Positions 11,197 through 22,126 of a DNA stretch of 64,000 bases are shown in pieces (position 1 is the first letter of the stretch; each line of letters opens with the position of its first letter). Both the position numbers and the translations under genes were made by a program. The stretch lies in NCBI GenBank assembly GCA_900764045.1, contig CAAFMN010000035.1, positions 31,417-95,416 of the forward strand, written 5' to 3'. Below the pieces are notes generated by a model, which was not told the DNA's origin, ran no database searches, and was given only the letters and a program-made list of their open reading frames with translations. This stretch comes from Clostridia bacterium. GTDB lineage: Bacteria; Bacillota; Clostridia; Lachnospirales; Bianqueaceae.

Positions 11197-14100
11197 TTAT
11201 TCTTCATCCGGAACAAGGTCGAATTCTACAACATCCTGATCCTTGACATCTGTCTGGGAATCGGACTCCTCTTCGTCGTCCGCCAACAGATCCAGCGTCT
11301 CCAGATCTTCCTCTTCTTCCTCTTCCTGCGCCTTCTTCGCTGCTTCCTCGGCCTTGCGGCGGGCTTCTTCTTCAGCCTTGCGGCGCTCTTCCTCTGCCAG
11401 GATCTCCAGCTCTTCCTGCGTCAGATTCTTCTCGAAATGAATGTGCTGATAACGATTCATGCCGGTACCAGCCGGAATCAGCTTACCGATAATAACGTTC
11501 TCCTTCAGACCAACCAGCGGATCTACCTTACCCTTGATCGCTGCTTCAGTCAGAACCCGAGTCGTCTCCTGGAAGGAAGCCGCTGACAGGAAGGACTCCG
11601 TCGCCAGAGAAGCCTTTGTAATACCCAGCAGTACACGCTCGCCCGTTGCCGGGATCTTGCCCTGCTCTTCCGCTTCTTTGTTCTTGGCTTCAAATTCCAG
11701 ATAATCTACCAGACTACCCGGTAGCATATCGGTATCGCCATTCTCTTCAACCTTAACACGGCGCAGCATCTGACGAACAATCGTCTCGATGTGCTTATCG
11801 TTGATATCAACACCCTGCAGACGGTATACACGCTGTACTTCCTGAATCAGGTAGTTCTGCGCAGCAGCCAGTCCCTTAATCTTCAGAATATCGTGCGGAT
11901 TGACAGAACCTTCGGTCAGCTCATCGCCGGCGCCGATCACCTGTCCGTCCGTTACCTTCAGACGGGCGCCATACGGAATAATATAGGTCTTGGCTTCCTT
12001 GGTCTCCGGATTGGTCACGATAATCTCACGCTTTTTACGGGTGATGTTCTCGGACACCTCTCCGCCAAACTCCGCGATAATCGCAAGTCCGCGGGGCTTA
12101 CGGGCCTCAAACAGCTCCTGTACACGGGGAAGACCTTGTGTAATATCGTCGCCGCCTGCAACACCGCCTGTATGGAAGGTACGCATGGTCAGCTGAGTAC
12201 CAGGCTCACCGATGGACTGTGCCGCGATGATTCCGACGGCCTCGCCCAAACGAACCGGCAGTCCGTTGGACATGTTGGCGCCATAGCACTTGGCGCAGAC
12301 ACCCAGTCTCTGACGGCAGCTCAGCATATTCCGGATATGAACCTTGGTAATTCCAGCCGCAACCACAGCCTTGGCCTGCTTGGGAGAGATGATGGTATCT
12401 TCTTCTACCAACACTGCGCCCGTCTCCGGATGACGGATCTCATCGATCGACCAACGTCCGGTAATACGCTCCTCCAGAGACTCGATCACTTCGTCTCCGT
12501 CCATGAACGCGCTGACCCATACGCCTTCCGGCTTTACACCAGGCTCACAGCAGTCTTCCGAACGAATAATGATATCCTGGGACACATCTACCAGACGTCT
12601 GGTCAGATAACCAGAGTCGGCCGTACGCAGCGCCGTATCCGCCAGGCCCTTACGAGTACCATGCGCGGAAATGAAATACTCCAGAACATCCAGTCCCTCT
12701 TTGAAGCAGGACTTGATCGGCAGCTCGATGATATCGCCCTGAGGCGTCGCTGTCAGTCCACGCATTGCGGACATCTGCTTCAGCTGGTCCTTAGAGCCTC
12801 GGGCTCCGGAATCGATCATCATATAAATATTGTTATCTACACCCAACGCAGGCATCAGCATGTCGGTCAGCTTATTGATCGCGTCGGTCCAGATCTGAAT
12901 GACTCGGGTATGACGCTCCTTATCCGTGAGGAAGCCTCTGCGGTAGTTGCGTACAATCTTCTCTACTTCCGCCTCAGCAGATTTAAGCAGCTCCTGCTTC
13001 TGCGGAGGAACGACTACGTCTGCCGCGGATACAGTCAACGCGCCCATCGTAGAATACTTGAAGCCCAGCGCCTTGATATCATCCAATACGGTAGCCGTAT
13101 CCGTGATACCGTGTACGTTGATGCAATTGTGCAGAATCTTCTGCAGCTGCTTCTTGCCTACGATGAAGTTGATCTCATACGGCAGATAGGTCTCCGGATG
13201 CTCCGGCTCTCTCTCTACATATCCCAGATCCTGCGGAATCTTTTCATTCAGAATAATACGGCCGACGGTCGTATCGATCATGCCTGTTACAGGCTGTCCG
13301 TCTACTACTACCGTACGGCGGACCTTCACCGGGGTATGCAGCGTAATCTCATGCTCATAGTATGCCGCCAGCGCTTCATTCTTGTCCTGGAACCAACGGC
13401 CGGCACCCGGCTCATCCGGAGATTCCTTGGTCAGATAATAGATACCCAGAACCATATCCTGAGACGGCACCGCCACAGGCGCTCCGTCAGAAGGCTTCAG
13501 CAGGTTATTGGTGGACAGAAGCATGAAACGGCACTCTGCCTGCGCCTCTACGGACAGAGGAACATGCACGGCCATCTGGTCTCCGTCAAAGTCCGCATTG
13601 AACGCCGCGCAGACCAGAGGATGCAGACGAATCGCCTTACCTTCTACCAGCGTAGGCTCAAACGCCTGAATTCCCAAACGGTGCAGAGTAGGAGCACGGT
13701 TCAGCATAACCGGATGCTCATGGATGACATTCTCCAGCACATCCCACACTTCCGGCTGCAGACGCTCAACCATGCGCTTCGCAGACTTGATGTTATGCGC
13801 CAGATCCTTCTCCACCAGCTTTTTCATTACAAAAGGCTTAAACAGTTCGATCGCCATCTCTTTAGGCAGACCGCACTGGAAAATCTTCAGGGACGGACCC
13901 ACAACGATAACAGAACGGCCGGAATAGTCAACACGCTTACCCAGCAGATTCTGACGGAAACGGCCCTGCTTACCGCGAAGCATATCGGACAGGGACTTCA
14001 GCGCACGATTGCCGGGGCCTGTTACGGAACGGCCGCGGCGGCCATTATCGATCAGCGCGTCCACCGCTTCCTGCAGCATACGCTTTTCATTGCGGACGAT

Positions 14101-14955
14101 GATATCCGGTGCCTTCAGCTGTAAAAGTCTCTTCAGACGATTATTTCGGTTAATCACACGGCGATACAGATCGTTCAGATCGGAGGTCGCGAATCTTCCG
14201 CCGTCCAGCTGAACCATCGGGCGCAGATCCGGAGGAATTACCGGTACAACATCCATAATCATCCACTCCGGACGATTGCCGGACTTGTAGAAGGACTCCA
14301 CAACTTCCAGACGCTTCAGAATACGGATTCTCTTCTGGCCGGATGCTCCTACCAGCTCTTCCGAGAGCTCCTTCATCTCCTTTTCCAGATCGATGGCCGC
14401 CAACAGCTCCTGAATGGCTTCAGCGCCCATCGCTGCACGGAAATGCACGCCCTCGCGGGACTTCTCCTGACGATACTCAGACTCCGTCAGAAGCTGCTTA
14501 TACTGCAGTGTGGAATTGCCCGCATCCAATACGATATATGCCGCGAAATACAGAATCTTCTCCAGGGTTCTGGGCGGAATGTCCAGAATCAATCCCATAC
14601 GGCTCGGGATTCCCTTGAAATACCAGATGTGAGAGACCGGCGCTGCCAGCTCAATGTGCCCCATACGTTCACGACGCACCTTCGCCTTGGTTACTTCAAC
14701 GCCGCAACGGTCACAGATAACGCCCTTATAACGGATCCTCTTGTACTTGCCGCAATGGCACTCCCAGTCCTTACTGGGTCCGAAAATCCGCTCACAATAC
14801 AGACCGTCTCGCTCGGGCTTCAGCGTTCTGTAATTGATCGTCTCCGGCTTCTTGACTTCGCCGTGGGACCACTCCCGGATCTTCTCCGGGGAGGCCAGAC
14901 CAATTTTAATCGCGTCAAACTGAATTTGTTGTTTTTCGTTGGTGTTAGCCGCCAT
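11197..14955 (-). CDS. rpoC: DNA-directed RNA polymerase subunit beta'
   Basis: This is the catalytic large subunit, 1252 residues. The zinc-binding cysteines are at residues 66, 68, 81 and 84 (CHCGKY...CDRC), and the active-site NADFDGDQM lies near 450. An upstream ATG at 14982 exists, but AAAGGGG precedes the ATG at 14955 by 8 nt, so I chose [10 protein letters not shown]. Its 5' end is about 20 bp from the rpoB stop. The last 80 or so residues form an unusual charged extension: a Lys/Glu/Ala-rich helix ([20 protein letters not shown]) followed by a strongly acidic tail ending [10 protein letters not shown]. Confidence 0.98.
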   Translation of the reverse strand: MAANTNEKQQIQFDAIKIGLASPEKIREWSHGEVKKPETINYRTLKPERDGLYCERIFGPSKDWECHCGKYKRIRYKGVICDRCGVEVTKAKVRRERMGHIELAAPVSHIWYFKGIPSRMGLILDIPPRTLEKILYFAAYIVLDAGNSTLQYKQLLTESEYRQEKSREGVHFRAAMGAEAIQELLAAIDLEKEMKELSEELVGASGQKRIRILKRLEVVESFYKSGNRPEWMIMDVVPVIPPDLRPMVQLDGGRFATSDLNDLYRRVINRNNRLKRLLQLKAPDIIVRNEKRMLQEAVDALIDNGRRGRSVTGPGNRALKSLSDMLRGKQGRFRQNLLGKRVDYSGRSVIVVGPSLKIFQCGLPKEMAIELFKPFVMKKLVEKDLAHNIKSAKRMVERLQPEVWDVLENVIHEHPVMLNRAPTLHRLGIQAFEPTLVEGKAIRLHPLVCAAFNADFDGDQMAVHVPLSVEAQAECRFMLLSTNNLLKPSDGAPVAVPSQDMVLGIYYLTKESPDEPGAGRWFQDKNEALAAYYEHEITLHTPVKVRRTVVVDGQPVTGMIDTTVGRIILNEKIPQDLGYVEREPEHPETYLPYEINFIVGKKQLQKILHNCINVHGITDTATVLDDIKALGFKYSTMGALTVSAADVVVPPQKQELLKSAEAEVEKIVRNYRRGFLTDKERHTRVIQIWTDAINKLTDMLMPALGVDNNIYMMIDSGARGSKDQLKQMSAMRGLTATPQGDIIELPIKSCFKEGLDVLEYFISAHGTRKGLADTALRTADSGYLTRRLVDVSQDIIIRSEDCCEPGVKPEGVWVSAFMDGDEVIESLEERITGRWSIDEIRHPETGAVLVEEDTIISPKQAKAVVAAGITKVHIRNMLSCRQRLGVCAKCYGANMSNGLPVRLGEAVGIIAAQSIGEPGTQLTMRTFHTGGVAGGDDITQGLPRVQELFEARKPRGLAIIAEFGGEVSENITRKKREIIVTNPETKEAKTYIIPYGARLKVTDGQVIGAGDELTEGSVNPHDILKIKGLAAAQNYLIQEVQRVYRLQGVDINDKHIETIVRQMLRRVKVEENGDTDMLPGSLVDYLEFEAKNKEAEEQGKIPATGERVLLGITKASLATESFLSAASFQETTRVLTEAAIKGKVDPLVGLKENVIIGKLIPAGTGMNRYQHIHFEKNLTQEELEILAEEERRKAEEEARRKAEEAAKKAQEEEEEEDLETLDLLADDEEESDSQTDVKDQDVVEFDLVPDEE

Positions 14956-14974
14956 CAAGCGCACCCCTTTCTCA

Positions 14975-17900
14975 TTATTCATCCAGATTCAAATTGTCCA
15001 ATTCTTCCACGTCGCCGACCATAAAGCCTGCGTCGCCAAAATCAAGATCATCCAGACCAATATCGTCAAAATCGCTGTCCAGATCCAGATTAACGTCATC
15101 AGGCATGCTGCTGTCGTTGCTCTTAGGCTGTCCGCCAAACTGCTGCGGATCATCCTCGCGTCCTTCCATGTTTACATCCAACGGCATGTTGTCGTCATCT
15201 ACGTCTTCTTTGATCTCGACTTCCTGAAGGTCTTCTGTCAGTACCCGTATATCGAGTCCCAGACTCTGCAGCTCCTTCAGCAGTACCTTGAAGGATTCCG
15301 GCACACCAGGCTCCGGAATGTTCTCGCCCTTAACAATGGCTTCATAGGTCTTGACACGTCCCACAATATCATCGGACTTAACTGTCAGGATCTCCTGCAA
15401 CGTATAAGCCGCACCGTAAGCCTCCAGGGCCCAAACCTCCATCTCACCGAAACGCTGTCCGCCGAACTGTGCTTTACCGCCCAGAGGCTGCTGCGTTACC
15501 AGTGCGTACGGTCCGGTAGAACGAGCATGAATCTTGTCGTCTACCAGATGATGGAGCTTCAGATAATACATGAATCCAATGGTAACATAGTTATCGAAAT
15601 ACTCTCCAGTCCGTCCGTCACGCAGCGGCACCTTACCGTCACGAGAGATCGGTACGCCGCTCCACTCCGCACGATGATCCAGGTTATCTTCCAGATACTG
15701 CATAATCTCCGGATCCAACGCCTTCTCATACTTGACCTTAAAGTCTTCCCACGGATGATTGATGTAATCGTTGGCCATCTCCAGCGTGTCCATAACATCC
15801 GCATGCGTCGCTCCGTCAAAGATCGGCGTCGCGACCTTCAGGCCCAGAGCTCTTGCCGCCAGGCCCAGATGGATCTCCAAAACCTGACCAATATTCATTC
15901 GGGACGGTACGCCCAGCGGATTCAAAACGATATCCAGCGGACGGCCATTGGGCAGGAACGGCATGTCCTCAACCGGAAGAATCCGGCTGACAACACCCTT
16001 GTTACCATGACGTCCCGCCATCTTATCTCCTACAGAGATCTTTCTCTTATGCGCAATATATACGCGGACAACCTGATTTACACCGGGAGACATCTCATCG
16101 CAGTTATCTCTGGTGAAGATCTTGACATCCACAATGATACCCTCTTCCCCGTGAGGAACTCTCAGGGAAGTATCTCTGACTTCACGCGCCTTCTCACCAA
16201 AGATCGCACGCAGCAGGCGCTCCTCAGCCGTAAGCTCAGTCTCGCCCTTCGGCGTAACCTTACCAACCAGAATATCACCGGCATGAACTTCCGCTCCAAT
16301 ACGAATGATACCGCGGTCATCCAGATCCTTCAGCGCTTCATCACCCACATTGGGAATATCGGCTGTAATCTCTTCCGGACCCAGCTTAGTATCCCGCGCT
16401 TCTGTCTCATACTCTTCAATATGCAGAGACGTATATACGTCTTCCGCTACCAGACGCTCGCTCAGCAAAACAGCGTCCTCGTAGTTATAACCTTCCCAGG
16501 TCATAAAACCAATCAGAGGATTCTGACCCAGCGCCAGCTCGCCTTCATATACGGATGGTCCGTCCGCAATCGGCTGTCCCGCTTCTACATGCTGTCCCTT
16601 ATCGACACGGGGCTTCTGGTTAAAGCAGGTTCCCTGGTTGTTGCGCTGGAACTTGCCCAGCTTATAGGTCTGGCTCTGACCGGACACATCGCCGCGGATG
16701 ATGATCTTATCCGCAGAAACAAAGATTACCTCGCCGGCCTCTTTAGCCAGTACGCATACGCCGGAGTCGATCGCGGCCTTATGCTCCATACCCGTTCCGA
16801 CAACAGGAGAATCTGTCGTCATCAGCGGCACTGCCTGACGCTGCATGTTGGAACCCATCAGCGCACGGGTCGGGTCATCGTTCTGCAGGAACGGAACCAG
16901 CGAAGTCGCCACGGAAAATACCTGCTTGGGCGATACGTCCATATAATCAATCTCGTGTGCGTCCATCGCCATGTTGTCATCACGGAAACGGCCGGTAACA
17001 CGCTTATTAACAAAATGTCCCTCTGCGTCCAGCTTCTCGTTCGCCTGGGCTACACGGTAGTTCTCTTCTTCGTCAGCAGTCATGTATACGACTTCATTGG
17101 TTACAACCGGAACGTCGCCGCTCTTATCCACCTTGCGGTACGGAGCTTCAATAAAGCCATAAACATTGATTCTCGCATACGATGCCAGAGAGTTGATCAG
17201 ACCGATGTTCGGACCTTCAGGCGTCTCAACCGGACACATTCTTCCGTAATGGGAATAATGTACGTCACGCACTTCAAATCCTGCGCGGTCACGGGATAGA
17301 CCGCCGGGGCCCAGCGCGGACAGACGTCTCTTATGGGTCAGCTCTGCCAGCGGGTTGTTCTGATCCATAAACTGCGACAGCTGAGAACTGCCGAAGAACT
17401 CCTTAACCGCTGCCGTTACCGGCCGGATATTGATCAGGGACTGCGGTGTAACGCCGTCCGGATCCTGCGTGGTCATACGCTCACGTACAACACGCTCCAT
17501 ACGGGCCAGTCCGATTCTGAACTGATTCTGCAAAAGTTCGCCGACGCAGCGGATACGACGGTTCCCCAAATGGTCGATATCATCAGTGTTGCCCATACCA
17601 TAATCCAGGTTCAGATTATAGTTGATGGACGCCATAATATCCTCAAATGTAATATGCTTGGGAATCAGACGGGAGCTTTCCTTTTTGAGAAGATTCTTCA
17701 GCTCTTCGCCTTCCAGTCCCTTATCCAGCACTTCCATCAGTACCGGGAAATATACCTTTTCATTGATACCGGCTGCCTGCAGCTCCTCCTCCGAGAAATC
17801 GACATATTCCCGGATGTCTACTGCCTGGTTGCTCAGCACCTTAACCTTGCGCTCTTCCGTCTCGACCCAGATAAAGGGGGTACCGGAATTCTGAATGGCA

Positions 17901-18856
17901 TCGGCCAGCGCCAGGTCAATTACCGTTCCCGCTGCCGCCAAAACTTCACCAGTAGACGCATCGACTACATCCTCGGCCAGCTTCTGTCCCACAACACGGG
18001 CGCGCATAGCCAGCTTTTTATTGAACTTATACCGGCCGACACGAGCCAGGTTATAGCGCTTATTATCATAAAGCATCGCGTTCAGAAGGCTCTCGGAACT
18101 CTCGACGGTAGGCGGCTCACCCGGACGGATTCTCTTATAGATCTCGATCAGTCCATCGTCCTTGTTCTTGGCGATATCCCGCTCCATGGTCGCCAGCAGC
18201 TTCGGATCCTCACCGAACATATCAATGATCTCGGCATCTGTACCTACGCCCAGCGCACGGATCAGAACTGTTACCGGAATCTTACGGGTTCTGTCTACCC
18301 GGACATTGAACACATCGTTCGAATCCGTCTCATACTCCAGCCATGCTCCCCGGTTCGGAATCACGGTGCAGGAATACAAGGGCTTACCCATCTTATCCAT
18401 TGCCTTGGCATAATAAATACCAGGGGAACGCACCAACTGGCTGACGATAACACGCTCTGCGCCATTGATCACGAAAGTGCCTGTCTCCGTCATCAACGGA
18501 AAATCGCCCATGAATATCTCATGATCCTGAACCTCACCGGTCTCCTGATTGGTCAGCCTGGTACGGACCTTCAGCGGAGCGGAATAAGTCGCGTCCCGCT
18601 CTTTTGCTTCGTCAATGGTATACTTTGGCTGTCCGCTCAGGTCGAAGCCGATAAACTCCAGAGACAGATTCCCGCTGAAATCCGTAATCGGAGAAATATC
18701 CTCAAAAACCTCTTTGAGCCCTTCTTCCAAAAAGCTCCGATAAGAGTCCTTTTGCACTTCGATCAGATTCGGCATGTTCAGCACTTCTTTTTCCTTGGCA
18801 AAAGAAGCACGAACGCGGCTGCCGTAACGCTGTGGATGGATACGGTTGTTTTCCAT
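14975..18856 (-). CDS. rpoB: DNA-directed RNA polymerase subunit beta
   Basis: This is the second large subunit, 1293 residues, about 100 longer than Bacillus beta. It opens [20 protein letters not shown]. The rifampicin pocket reads [20 protein letters not shown], which is wild type with Asp and His intact, so no target resistance is visible. The extra length is an acidic C-terminal tail of about 90 residues rich in Asp (for example [17 protein letters not shown]). AAGGGG precedes the ATG. It is transcribed with rpoC from its own promoter, separate from rplJL. Confidence 0.98.
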   Translation of the reverse strand: MENNRIHPQRYGSRVRASFAKEKEVLNMPNLIEVQKDSYRSFLEEGLKEVFEDISPITDFSGNLSLEFIGFDLSGQPKYTIDEAKERDATYSAPLKVRTRLTNQETGEVQDHEIFMGDFPLMTETGTFVINGAERVIVSQLVRSPGIYYAKAMDKMGKPLYSCTVIPNRGAWLEYETDSNDVFNVRVDRTRKIPVTVLIRALGVGTDAEIIDMFGEDPKLLATMERDIAKNKDDGLIEIYKRIRPGEPPTVESSESLLNAMLYDNKRYNLARVGRYKFNKKLAMRARVVGQKLAEDVVDASTGEVLAAAGTVIDLALADAIQNSGTPFIWVETEERKVKVLSNQAVDIREYVDFSEEELQAAGINEKVYFPVLMEVLDKGLEGEELKNLLKKESSRLIPKHITFEDIMASINYNLNLDYGMGNTDDIDHLGNRRIRCVGELLQNQFRIGLARMERVVRERMTTQDPDGVTPQSLINIRPVTAAVKEFFGSSQLSQFMDQNNPLAELTHKRRLSALGPGGLSRDRAGFEVRDVHYSHYGRMCPVETPEGPNIGLINSLASYARINVYGFIEAPYRKVDKSGDVPVVTNEVVYMTADEEENYRVAQANEKLDAEGHFVNKRVTGRFRDDNMAMDAHEIDYMDVSPKQVFSVATSLVPFLQNDDPTRALMGSNMQRQAVPLMTTDSPVVGTGMEHKAAIDSGVCVLAKEAGEVIFVSADKIIIRGDVSGQSQTYKLGKFQRNNQGTCFNQKPRVDKGQHVEAGQPIADGPSVYEGELALGQNPLIGFMTWEGYNYEDAVLLSERLVAEDVYTSLHIEEYETEARDTKLGPEEITADIPNVGDEALKDLDDRGIIRIGAEVHAGDILVGKVTPKGETELTAEERLLRAIFGEKAREVRDTSLRVPHGEEGIIVDVKIFTRDNCDEMSPGVNQVVRVYIAHKRKISVGDKMAGRHGNKGVVSRILPVEDMPFLPNGRPLDIVLNPLGVPSRMNIGQVLEIHLGLAARALGLKVATPIFDGATHADVMDTLEMANDYINHPWEDFKVKYEKALDPEIMQYLEDNLDHRAEWSGVPISRDGKVPLRDGRTGEYFDNYVTIGFMYYLKLHHLVDDKIHARSTGPYALVTQQPLGGKAQFGGQRFGEMEVWALEAYGAAYTLQEILTVKSDDIVGRVKTYEAIVKGENIPEPGVPESFKVLLKELQSLGLDIRVLTEDLQEVEIKEDVDDDNMPLDVNMEGREDDPQQFGGQPKSNDSSMPDDVNLDLDSDFDDIGLDDLDFGDAGFMVGDVEELDNLNLDE

Positions 18857-18950
18857 AAATACGTTTCACCCCTTGAAGATTTTATAAAGCTATGAATGAT
18901 TTCCGTGGAAACCTATTGATTTTTCCCTGGAAGTATGCTATCATATTTAT

Positions 18951-18964
18951 GTGTCTATAGACAC
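18951..18964. promoter_or_regulatory. 14-bp perfect palindrome in the rpoB leader
   Basis: GTGTCTATAGACAC lies about 11-24 bases past the predicted rpoB transcription start. It could be a repressor operator or a short RNA hairpin. I do not recognise the regulator. Confidence 0.45.
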
Positions 18965-18981
18965 TGTGATGGCAATATAAA

Positions 18982-19010
18982 ATGATACCATAAACCAGAG
19001 GAACTGTCAA
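18982..19010 (-). promoter_or_regulatory. Promoter of rpoB-rpoC
   Basis: A perfect TTGACA (19005-19010) is 17 bp from TATCAT (18982-18987) on the minus strand. The -35 box lies in the loop of the stem-loop that follows the DUF885 gene. Confidence 0.82.
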
Positions 19011-19021
19011 GCCCTCTGGTT
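18993..19021. terminator. Stem-loop between the DUF885 gene and rpoB
   Basis: A 9-bp stem AACCAGAGG / CCTCTGGTT has an 11-nt loop. The clean T-run (TTTTTT from 19024) is on the plus strand, whereas the neighbouring genes run on the minus strand, so termination of the DUF885 transcript is probably partial. Confidence 0.6.
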
Positions 19022-19048
19022 CGTTTTTTCATTTCTTATTTTTCAGAC

Positions 19049-20794
19049 TCAACCGGCATTGGCAATGTACTCGTCCACACTTTTCTCCACCATACTGAAG
19101 GGCGCGATGCCGTTACGCAATATCGCTTCATGGAAGCCGATATTGGTGAACTTTTCACCCAGAGCGTCCTCTGCCTTTTCCCTGAGCGCTCGGAACTGTT
19201 CGTAACCGACGTAGTAATTTTCAAATACACAGGGATCGCCCTGCAGCTGATAATACAGCTCTTCTCCCGCCATCAGCCCGATCTCGTCGCATTTCTGCTC
19301 AAATGTCTCCAGCGACCATCCGTCATAGTGGATTCCGATGTCAAGCTGAACTACCAACGCATACAGATAGGTTACATATTCCTTATGCGCTTCCAGCGCT
19401 CCTGCATCAATCCCCTTTTCTTCCAGATATCTGCTGGCCTGATAGGACGCATATACCGCATAACCTTCTGTATAACCTCCGATATTGATGAGCTTCATCA
19501 ACGGTGTCGTGATATTTTCATACATATACGCAAATTGGTACATATGTCCCGGAAATCCTTCATGTGCTACCGTGTTGTATACTTCGATATCCGCGATGTC
19601 CCCATGATTCGGATTGACACGCATCTGCTTGGGCGCTGTGGAATCGAGCGCAGGATTTACAAAATACGCCGCAACACCTGTCTCGGATACATCCTCGCCC
19701 AGATCGAAGATCACGTACTCCATATCGCTGACCGCCGGAAAATCTTCCGTCATAGCCTGCTCGATATAATCCAGTATCTCTTCATAAGAAGTAAAGCCTG
19801 TATCCAGCGCGCTGGTATCCACATAATCTCTGGCTCCCTGGCTCTCGCTATAAAGCATCAGAAGATTGGCAAAATGCTCATCCGCCGCATCCTCCATCAT
19901 CGAGCGCACTTCTTCCACTGTCATATCCGACCCAGTCGCGCTCTGCATCAGAAGCTCATAGTATTCCTTGCCGTAGGGCAGCTTGGACATTCCCTCTGAA
20001 TTATTCTTATCGAACAGCTCTTCCAGTGTGTCACGGATCGCCTGATACGCCGGAAGCACAGACTCTTCATAGGCCTGTGACAACTGCTTCTTATAGTCTT
20101 CTTTTGCGGTATCTCCCAGCTGCATGGCATCTACCGTATCGCACATGCCTTCCAGCGTAGAGCCTTCCATCCCCGTCTCCAGAATGTCATCGCAAAAATC
20201 GATGACCGACTGCACATCAACAGAGAGCAAGCCCTTGTCTGACTGCTGTCTGGTATATTCGAGGACGCCATCCACATAGTTCTTTGTATCCTTGACCACT
20301 GAAACGAAATCCTTCACATCCTGCTCATTTCTAAGCGGCCAGGAGGTTAAATTGGTTGTCAGCGCGAACTGAAGCCCGGAGCTTGAAGAAAAATACTGTG
20401 TGTAACCGTCAAATTTTTCATCCAGAAGTTTACCATTCAGATCCATAAGGTACTTATAGACATCATAAGTGACCTGCTGTTCCTTGGTTAAGCTCTCTCT
20501 GTCAAATGACTCAAAGAGTTTCAGCTCTTCTTCGTAGGCCGCTCTATCCTCAGAGCGATCGAATACCGGAGCCGCTCCCCAGCCAACCTGCGCCTTGGAA
20601 GGATCCACTCCCATCTTCTCCGGCTGCTCCAGATAAAAATGCATTGTCGAATAATCCGCTTCCATCGAGTCAATAAATTCCTGACGGATAAATTCATCAA
20701 ATGTCGGCGTTTTCTCTTCCGCCTGACAACCAGAAATGGCAAAGACCAGAACGAGCGCCAATATAAAAGCTACGATCTGTTTCGAATGTTTCAT
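19049..20794 (-). CDS. DUF885-family lipoprotein, putative zinc metallopeptidase
   Basis: This 581-residue lipoprotein has a signal peptide and lipobox (AISGC, Cys23). The DUF885 core includes HEGFPGH near residue 400, the presumed zinc site, followed by GGYTEGYAVY. Such proteins are thought to be extracytoplasmic peptidases; the substrate is unknown. The second ATG (20794) is preferred because GGAGGG precedes it by about 5 nt; the upstream ATG at 20806 overlaps that site. The gene sits between rplL and rpoB with its own TTGACA/TATTCT promoter and breaks the usual rplJL-rpoBC linkage. Codon use looks like that of its neighbours. Confidence 0.88.
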   Translation of the reverse strand: MKHSKQIVAFILALVLVFAISGCQAEEKTPTFDEFIRQEFIDSMEADYSTMHFYLEQPEKMGVDPSKAQVGWGAAPVFDRSEDRAAYEEELKLFESFDRESLTKEQQVTYDVYKYLMDLNGKLLDEKFDGYTQYFSSSSGLQFALTTNLTSWPLRNEQDVKDFVSVVKDTKNYVDGVLEYTRQQSDKGLLSVDVQSVIDFCDDILETGMEGSTLEGMCDTVDAMQLGDTAKEDYKKQLSQAYEESVLPAYQAIRDTLEELFDKNNSEGMSKLPYGKEYYELLMQSATGSDMTVEEVRSMMEDAADEHFANLLMLYSESQGARDYVDTSALDTGFTSYEEILDYIEQAMTEDFPAVSDMEYVIFDLGEDVSETGVAAYFVNPALDSTAPKQMRVNPNHGDIADIEVYNTVAHEGFPGHMYQFAYMYENITTPLMKLINIGGYTEGYAVYASYQASRYLEEKGIDAGALEAHKEYVTYLYALVVQLDIGIHYDGWSLETFEQKCDEIGLMAGEELYYQLQGDPCVFENYYVGYEQFRALREKAEDALGEKFTNIGFHEAILRNGIAPFSMVEKSVDEYIANAG

Positions 20795-20830
20795 AATGCC
20801 CTCCATCTATCTATAAGAATTTCAACTCAT

Positions 20831-20859
20831 AGAATAGCAAAACATTTCGGCACTGTCAA
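20831..20859 (-). promoter_or_regulatory. Promoter of the DUF885 lipoprotein gene
   Basis: A perfect TTGACA (20854-20859) and TATTCT (20831-20836) on the minus strand are 17 bp apart, just after the rplL terminator. Confidence 0.8.
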
Positions 20860-20880
20860 CCTCTTTTTATCTGTACATAG

Positions 20881-20914
20881 AAAAACAGCGCGGTTCCATG
20901 CGGAACCGCGCTGT
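20881..20914 (-). terminator. Rho-independent terminator after rplL
   Basis: A perfect 13-bp stem ACAGCGCGGTTCC / GGAACCGCGCTGT with a 4-nt loop is followed by TTTT on the minus strand. It ends the rplJL transcript before rpoB. Confidence 0.95.
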
Positions 20915-20933
20915 CATTTTTCGTATCGCTAAA

Positions 20934-21305
20934 TTACTTAACGGAAGCCTTAGCTCCAACTTCCTCCAGCTTCTTAGCCAGCTCTTCAGCCTCTTCCTTG
21001 CTGACGCCTTCCTTCAGCTTCTTCGGAGCAGACTCAACCAGCTCCTTAGCTTCCTTCAGACCCAGGCCGGTGATCTCACGAACAACCTTGATAACCTTGA
21101 TCTTCTCAGCGCCAACCTCAGTCAGCTCTACGTCAAACTCGGTCTTCTCCTCAGCAGCTTCAGCAGGACCTGCTGCAACAACTGCAACGCCAGCAGCTGC
21201 GCTTACGCCGAACTCTTCCTCAGCAGCGCTTACCAGCTCGGACAGCTCCAGAACGGACAGCTCCTTAACAGCATCGATGATTTCCTGAACACTTAACTTA
21301 GCCAT
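20934..21305 (-). CDS. rplL: 50S ribosomal protein L7/L12
   Basis: This is the ribosomal stalk protein that recruits translational GTPases, 123 residues. An N-terminal dimerisation helix ([19 protein letters not shown]) is followed by an Ala-rich hinge and a C-terminal domain with [18 protein letters not shown]. The ATG at 21305 is preceded by TAGGAGG. It lies 45 bp after rplJ and ends at a strong terminator, so the rplJL transcript does not run into rpoB by default. Confidence 0.98.
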   Translation of the reverse strand: MAKLSVQEIIDAVKELSVLELSELVSAAEEEFGVSAAAGVAVVAAGPAEAAEEKTEFDVELTEVGAEKIKVIKVVREITGLGLKEAKELVESAPKKLKEGVSKEEAEELAKKLEEVGAKASVK

Positions 21306-21350
21306 AATGTTAAACCTCCTAATATTTGTGGTTTTTCTAAGCGGCTCGAA

Positions 21351-21866
21351 TTACTCGGCGTCGCTTGCTGCGGCACTCTCGCCGCCCTTGCTCTTCAGCA
21401 CTTCGTTGATTACACGCGCGAAAGAAGCCATCGGAGACTTGAAGCTTCCAAGGAGCTTGGACAGCAGTACTTCTCTTGACGGAATCTTTGCGATCTTGAC
21501 GATCGTGTTGGCGTCGTAATAAACGCCCTCCACTACGCCTGCCTTGAACTCCAGCTTTTCAAACTTGCTGACAAACGGATCCAGACCACCTGCGGCAGCG
21601 GTAGCGTCATCATAGCTGATAGCTACAGCCGTGGGGCCTTCCAGATGCTTGGCAAGCTCAGCAAAGGGAGTATCCTTGATTGCGAAATTGATCATCGTGT
21701 TCTTGTAAACCTTGTAGTCTACATTCTTCTCACGCAGGGCCTTACGCAGCTCTGTATCCTCCGCAACGGTCAAACCGCGGGCATCGACCAGAACCATGGA
21801 AGTCGCCTTCTCGATCTTTTCCTTCAGCTCATTAACAACAAGCTGCTTTTCTTCAATCTTCGGCAT
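21351..21866 (-). CDS. rplJ: 50S ribosomal protein L10
   Basis: L10 is the stalk base that holds L7/L12 dimers, 171 residues from MPKIEEKQLVVNELKEKI. A GTG three codons upstream lies inside the GGGAGG ribosome binding site, so the ATG at 21866 is preferred. The C-terminus is Ala/Ser-rich (GGESAAASDAE). The gene is preceded by its own promoter and an L10-type leader with a terminator-like hairpin, so expression should be repressed by excess L10-L12 complex. Confidence 0.97.
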   Translation of the reverse strand: MPKIEEKQLVVNELKEKIEKATSMVLVDARGLTVAEDTELRKALREKNVDYKVYKNTMINFAIKDTPFAELAKHLEGPTAVAISYDDATAAAGGLDPFVSKFEKLEFKAGVVEGVYYDANTIVKIAKIPSREVLLSKLLGSFKSPMASFARVINEVLKSKGGESAAASDAE

Positions 21867-21904
21867 TTGATTCACCTCCCAAATATATTTGCGGTAAAAT
21901 ACCG

Positions 21905-22034
21905 CATGAAAAAAGTCCTTCCGGAGAGAAGGACGAGGTTATGTCACATGGGTCTCCGCAGCTGTCTGCGGTTCCCTGTACCTCGGCGGGCATTGATTAA
22001 GCCTTACGGCGCCAGCTGTCTCCGGTTACAGAAC
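21905..22034 (-). ncRNA. Ribosomal protein L10 leader (autoregulatory attenuator)
   Basis: This is a GC-rich structured region of about 130 nt between the promoter and rplJ. It ends in a terminator hairpin GTCCTTC / GAAGGAC (21915-21934) followed by six T on the minus strand. A second small hairpin GCGGTA / TACCGC (21891-21905) lies before the ribosome binding site. Position and layout match the known Firmicute L10 leader, in which the L10-L12 complex stabilises the terminator. The boundaries are approximate. Confidence 0.8.
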
Positions 22035-22040
22035 TTCTAT

Positions 22041-22069
22041 AGTATATCAGAACTTTTTCGTTCTGTCAA
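22041..22069 (-). promoter_or_regulatory. Promoter of the L10 leader-rplJ-rplL unit
   Basis: A perfect TTGACA (22064-22069) is 17 bp from TATACT (22041-22046) on the minus strand. Confidence 0.87.
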
Positions 22070-22085
22070 TACTTTTTTATTATTT

Positions 22086-22115
22086 GGAAGGGGTTCTTTA
22101 CGGAGAACCCCTTCC
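22086..22115 (-). other. Stem-loop after rplA
   Basis: A 12-bp stem GGAAGGGGTTCT / AGAACCCCTTCC begins shortly past the rplA stop. No T-run follows on the minus strand, so it may stabilise the 3' end or terminate only weakly. Confidence 0.55.
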
Positions 22116-22126
22116 GAGAACTTAAA

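Noticed and set aside
11791..17299. Two long plus-strand frames opposite rpoC (777 codons) and rpoB (786 codons)
   Set aside because: Shadow frames of rpoC and rpoB; the true minus-strand reading has full catalytic motifs.
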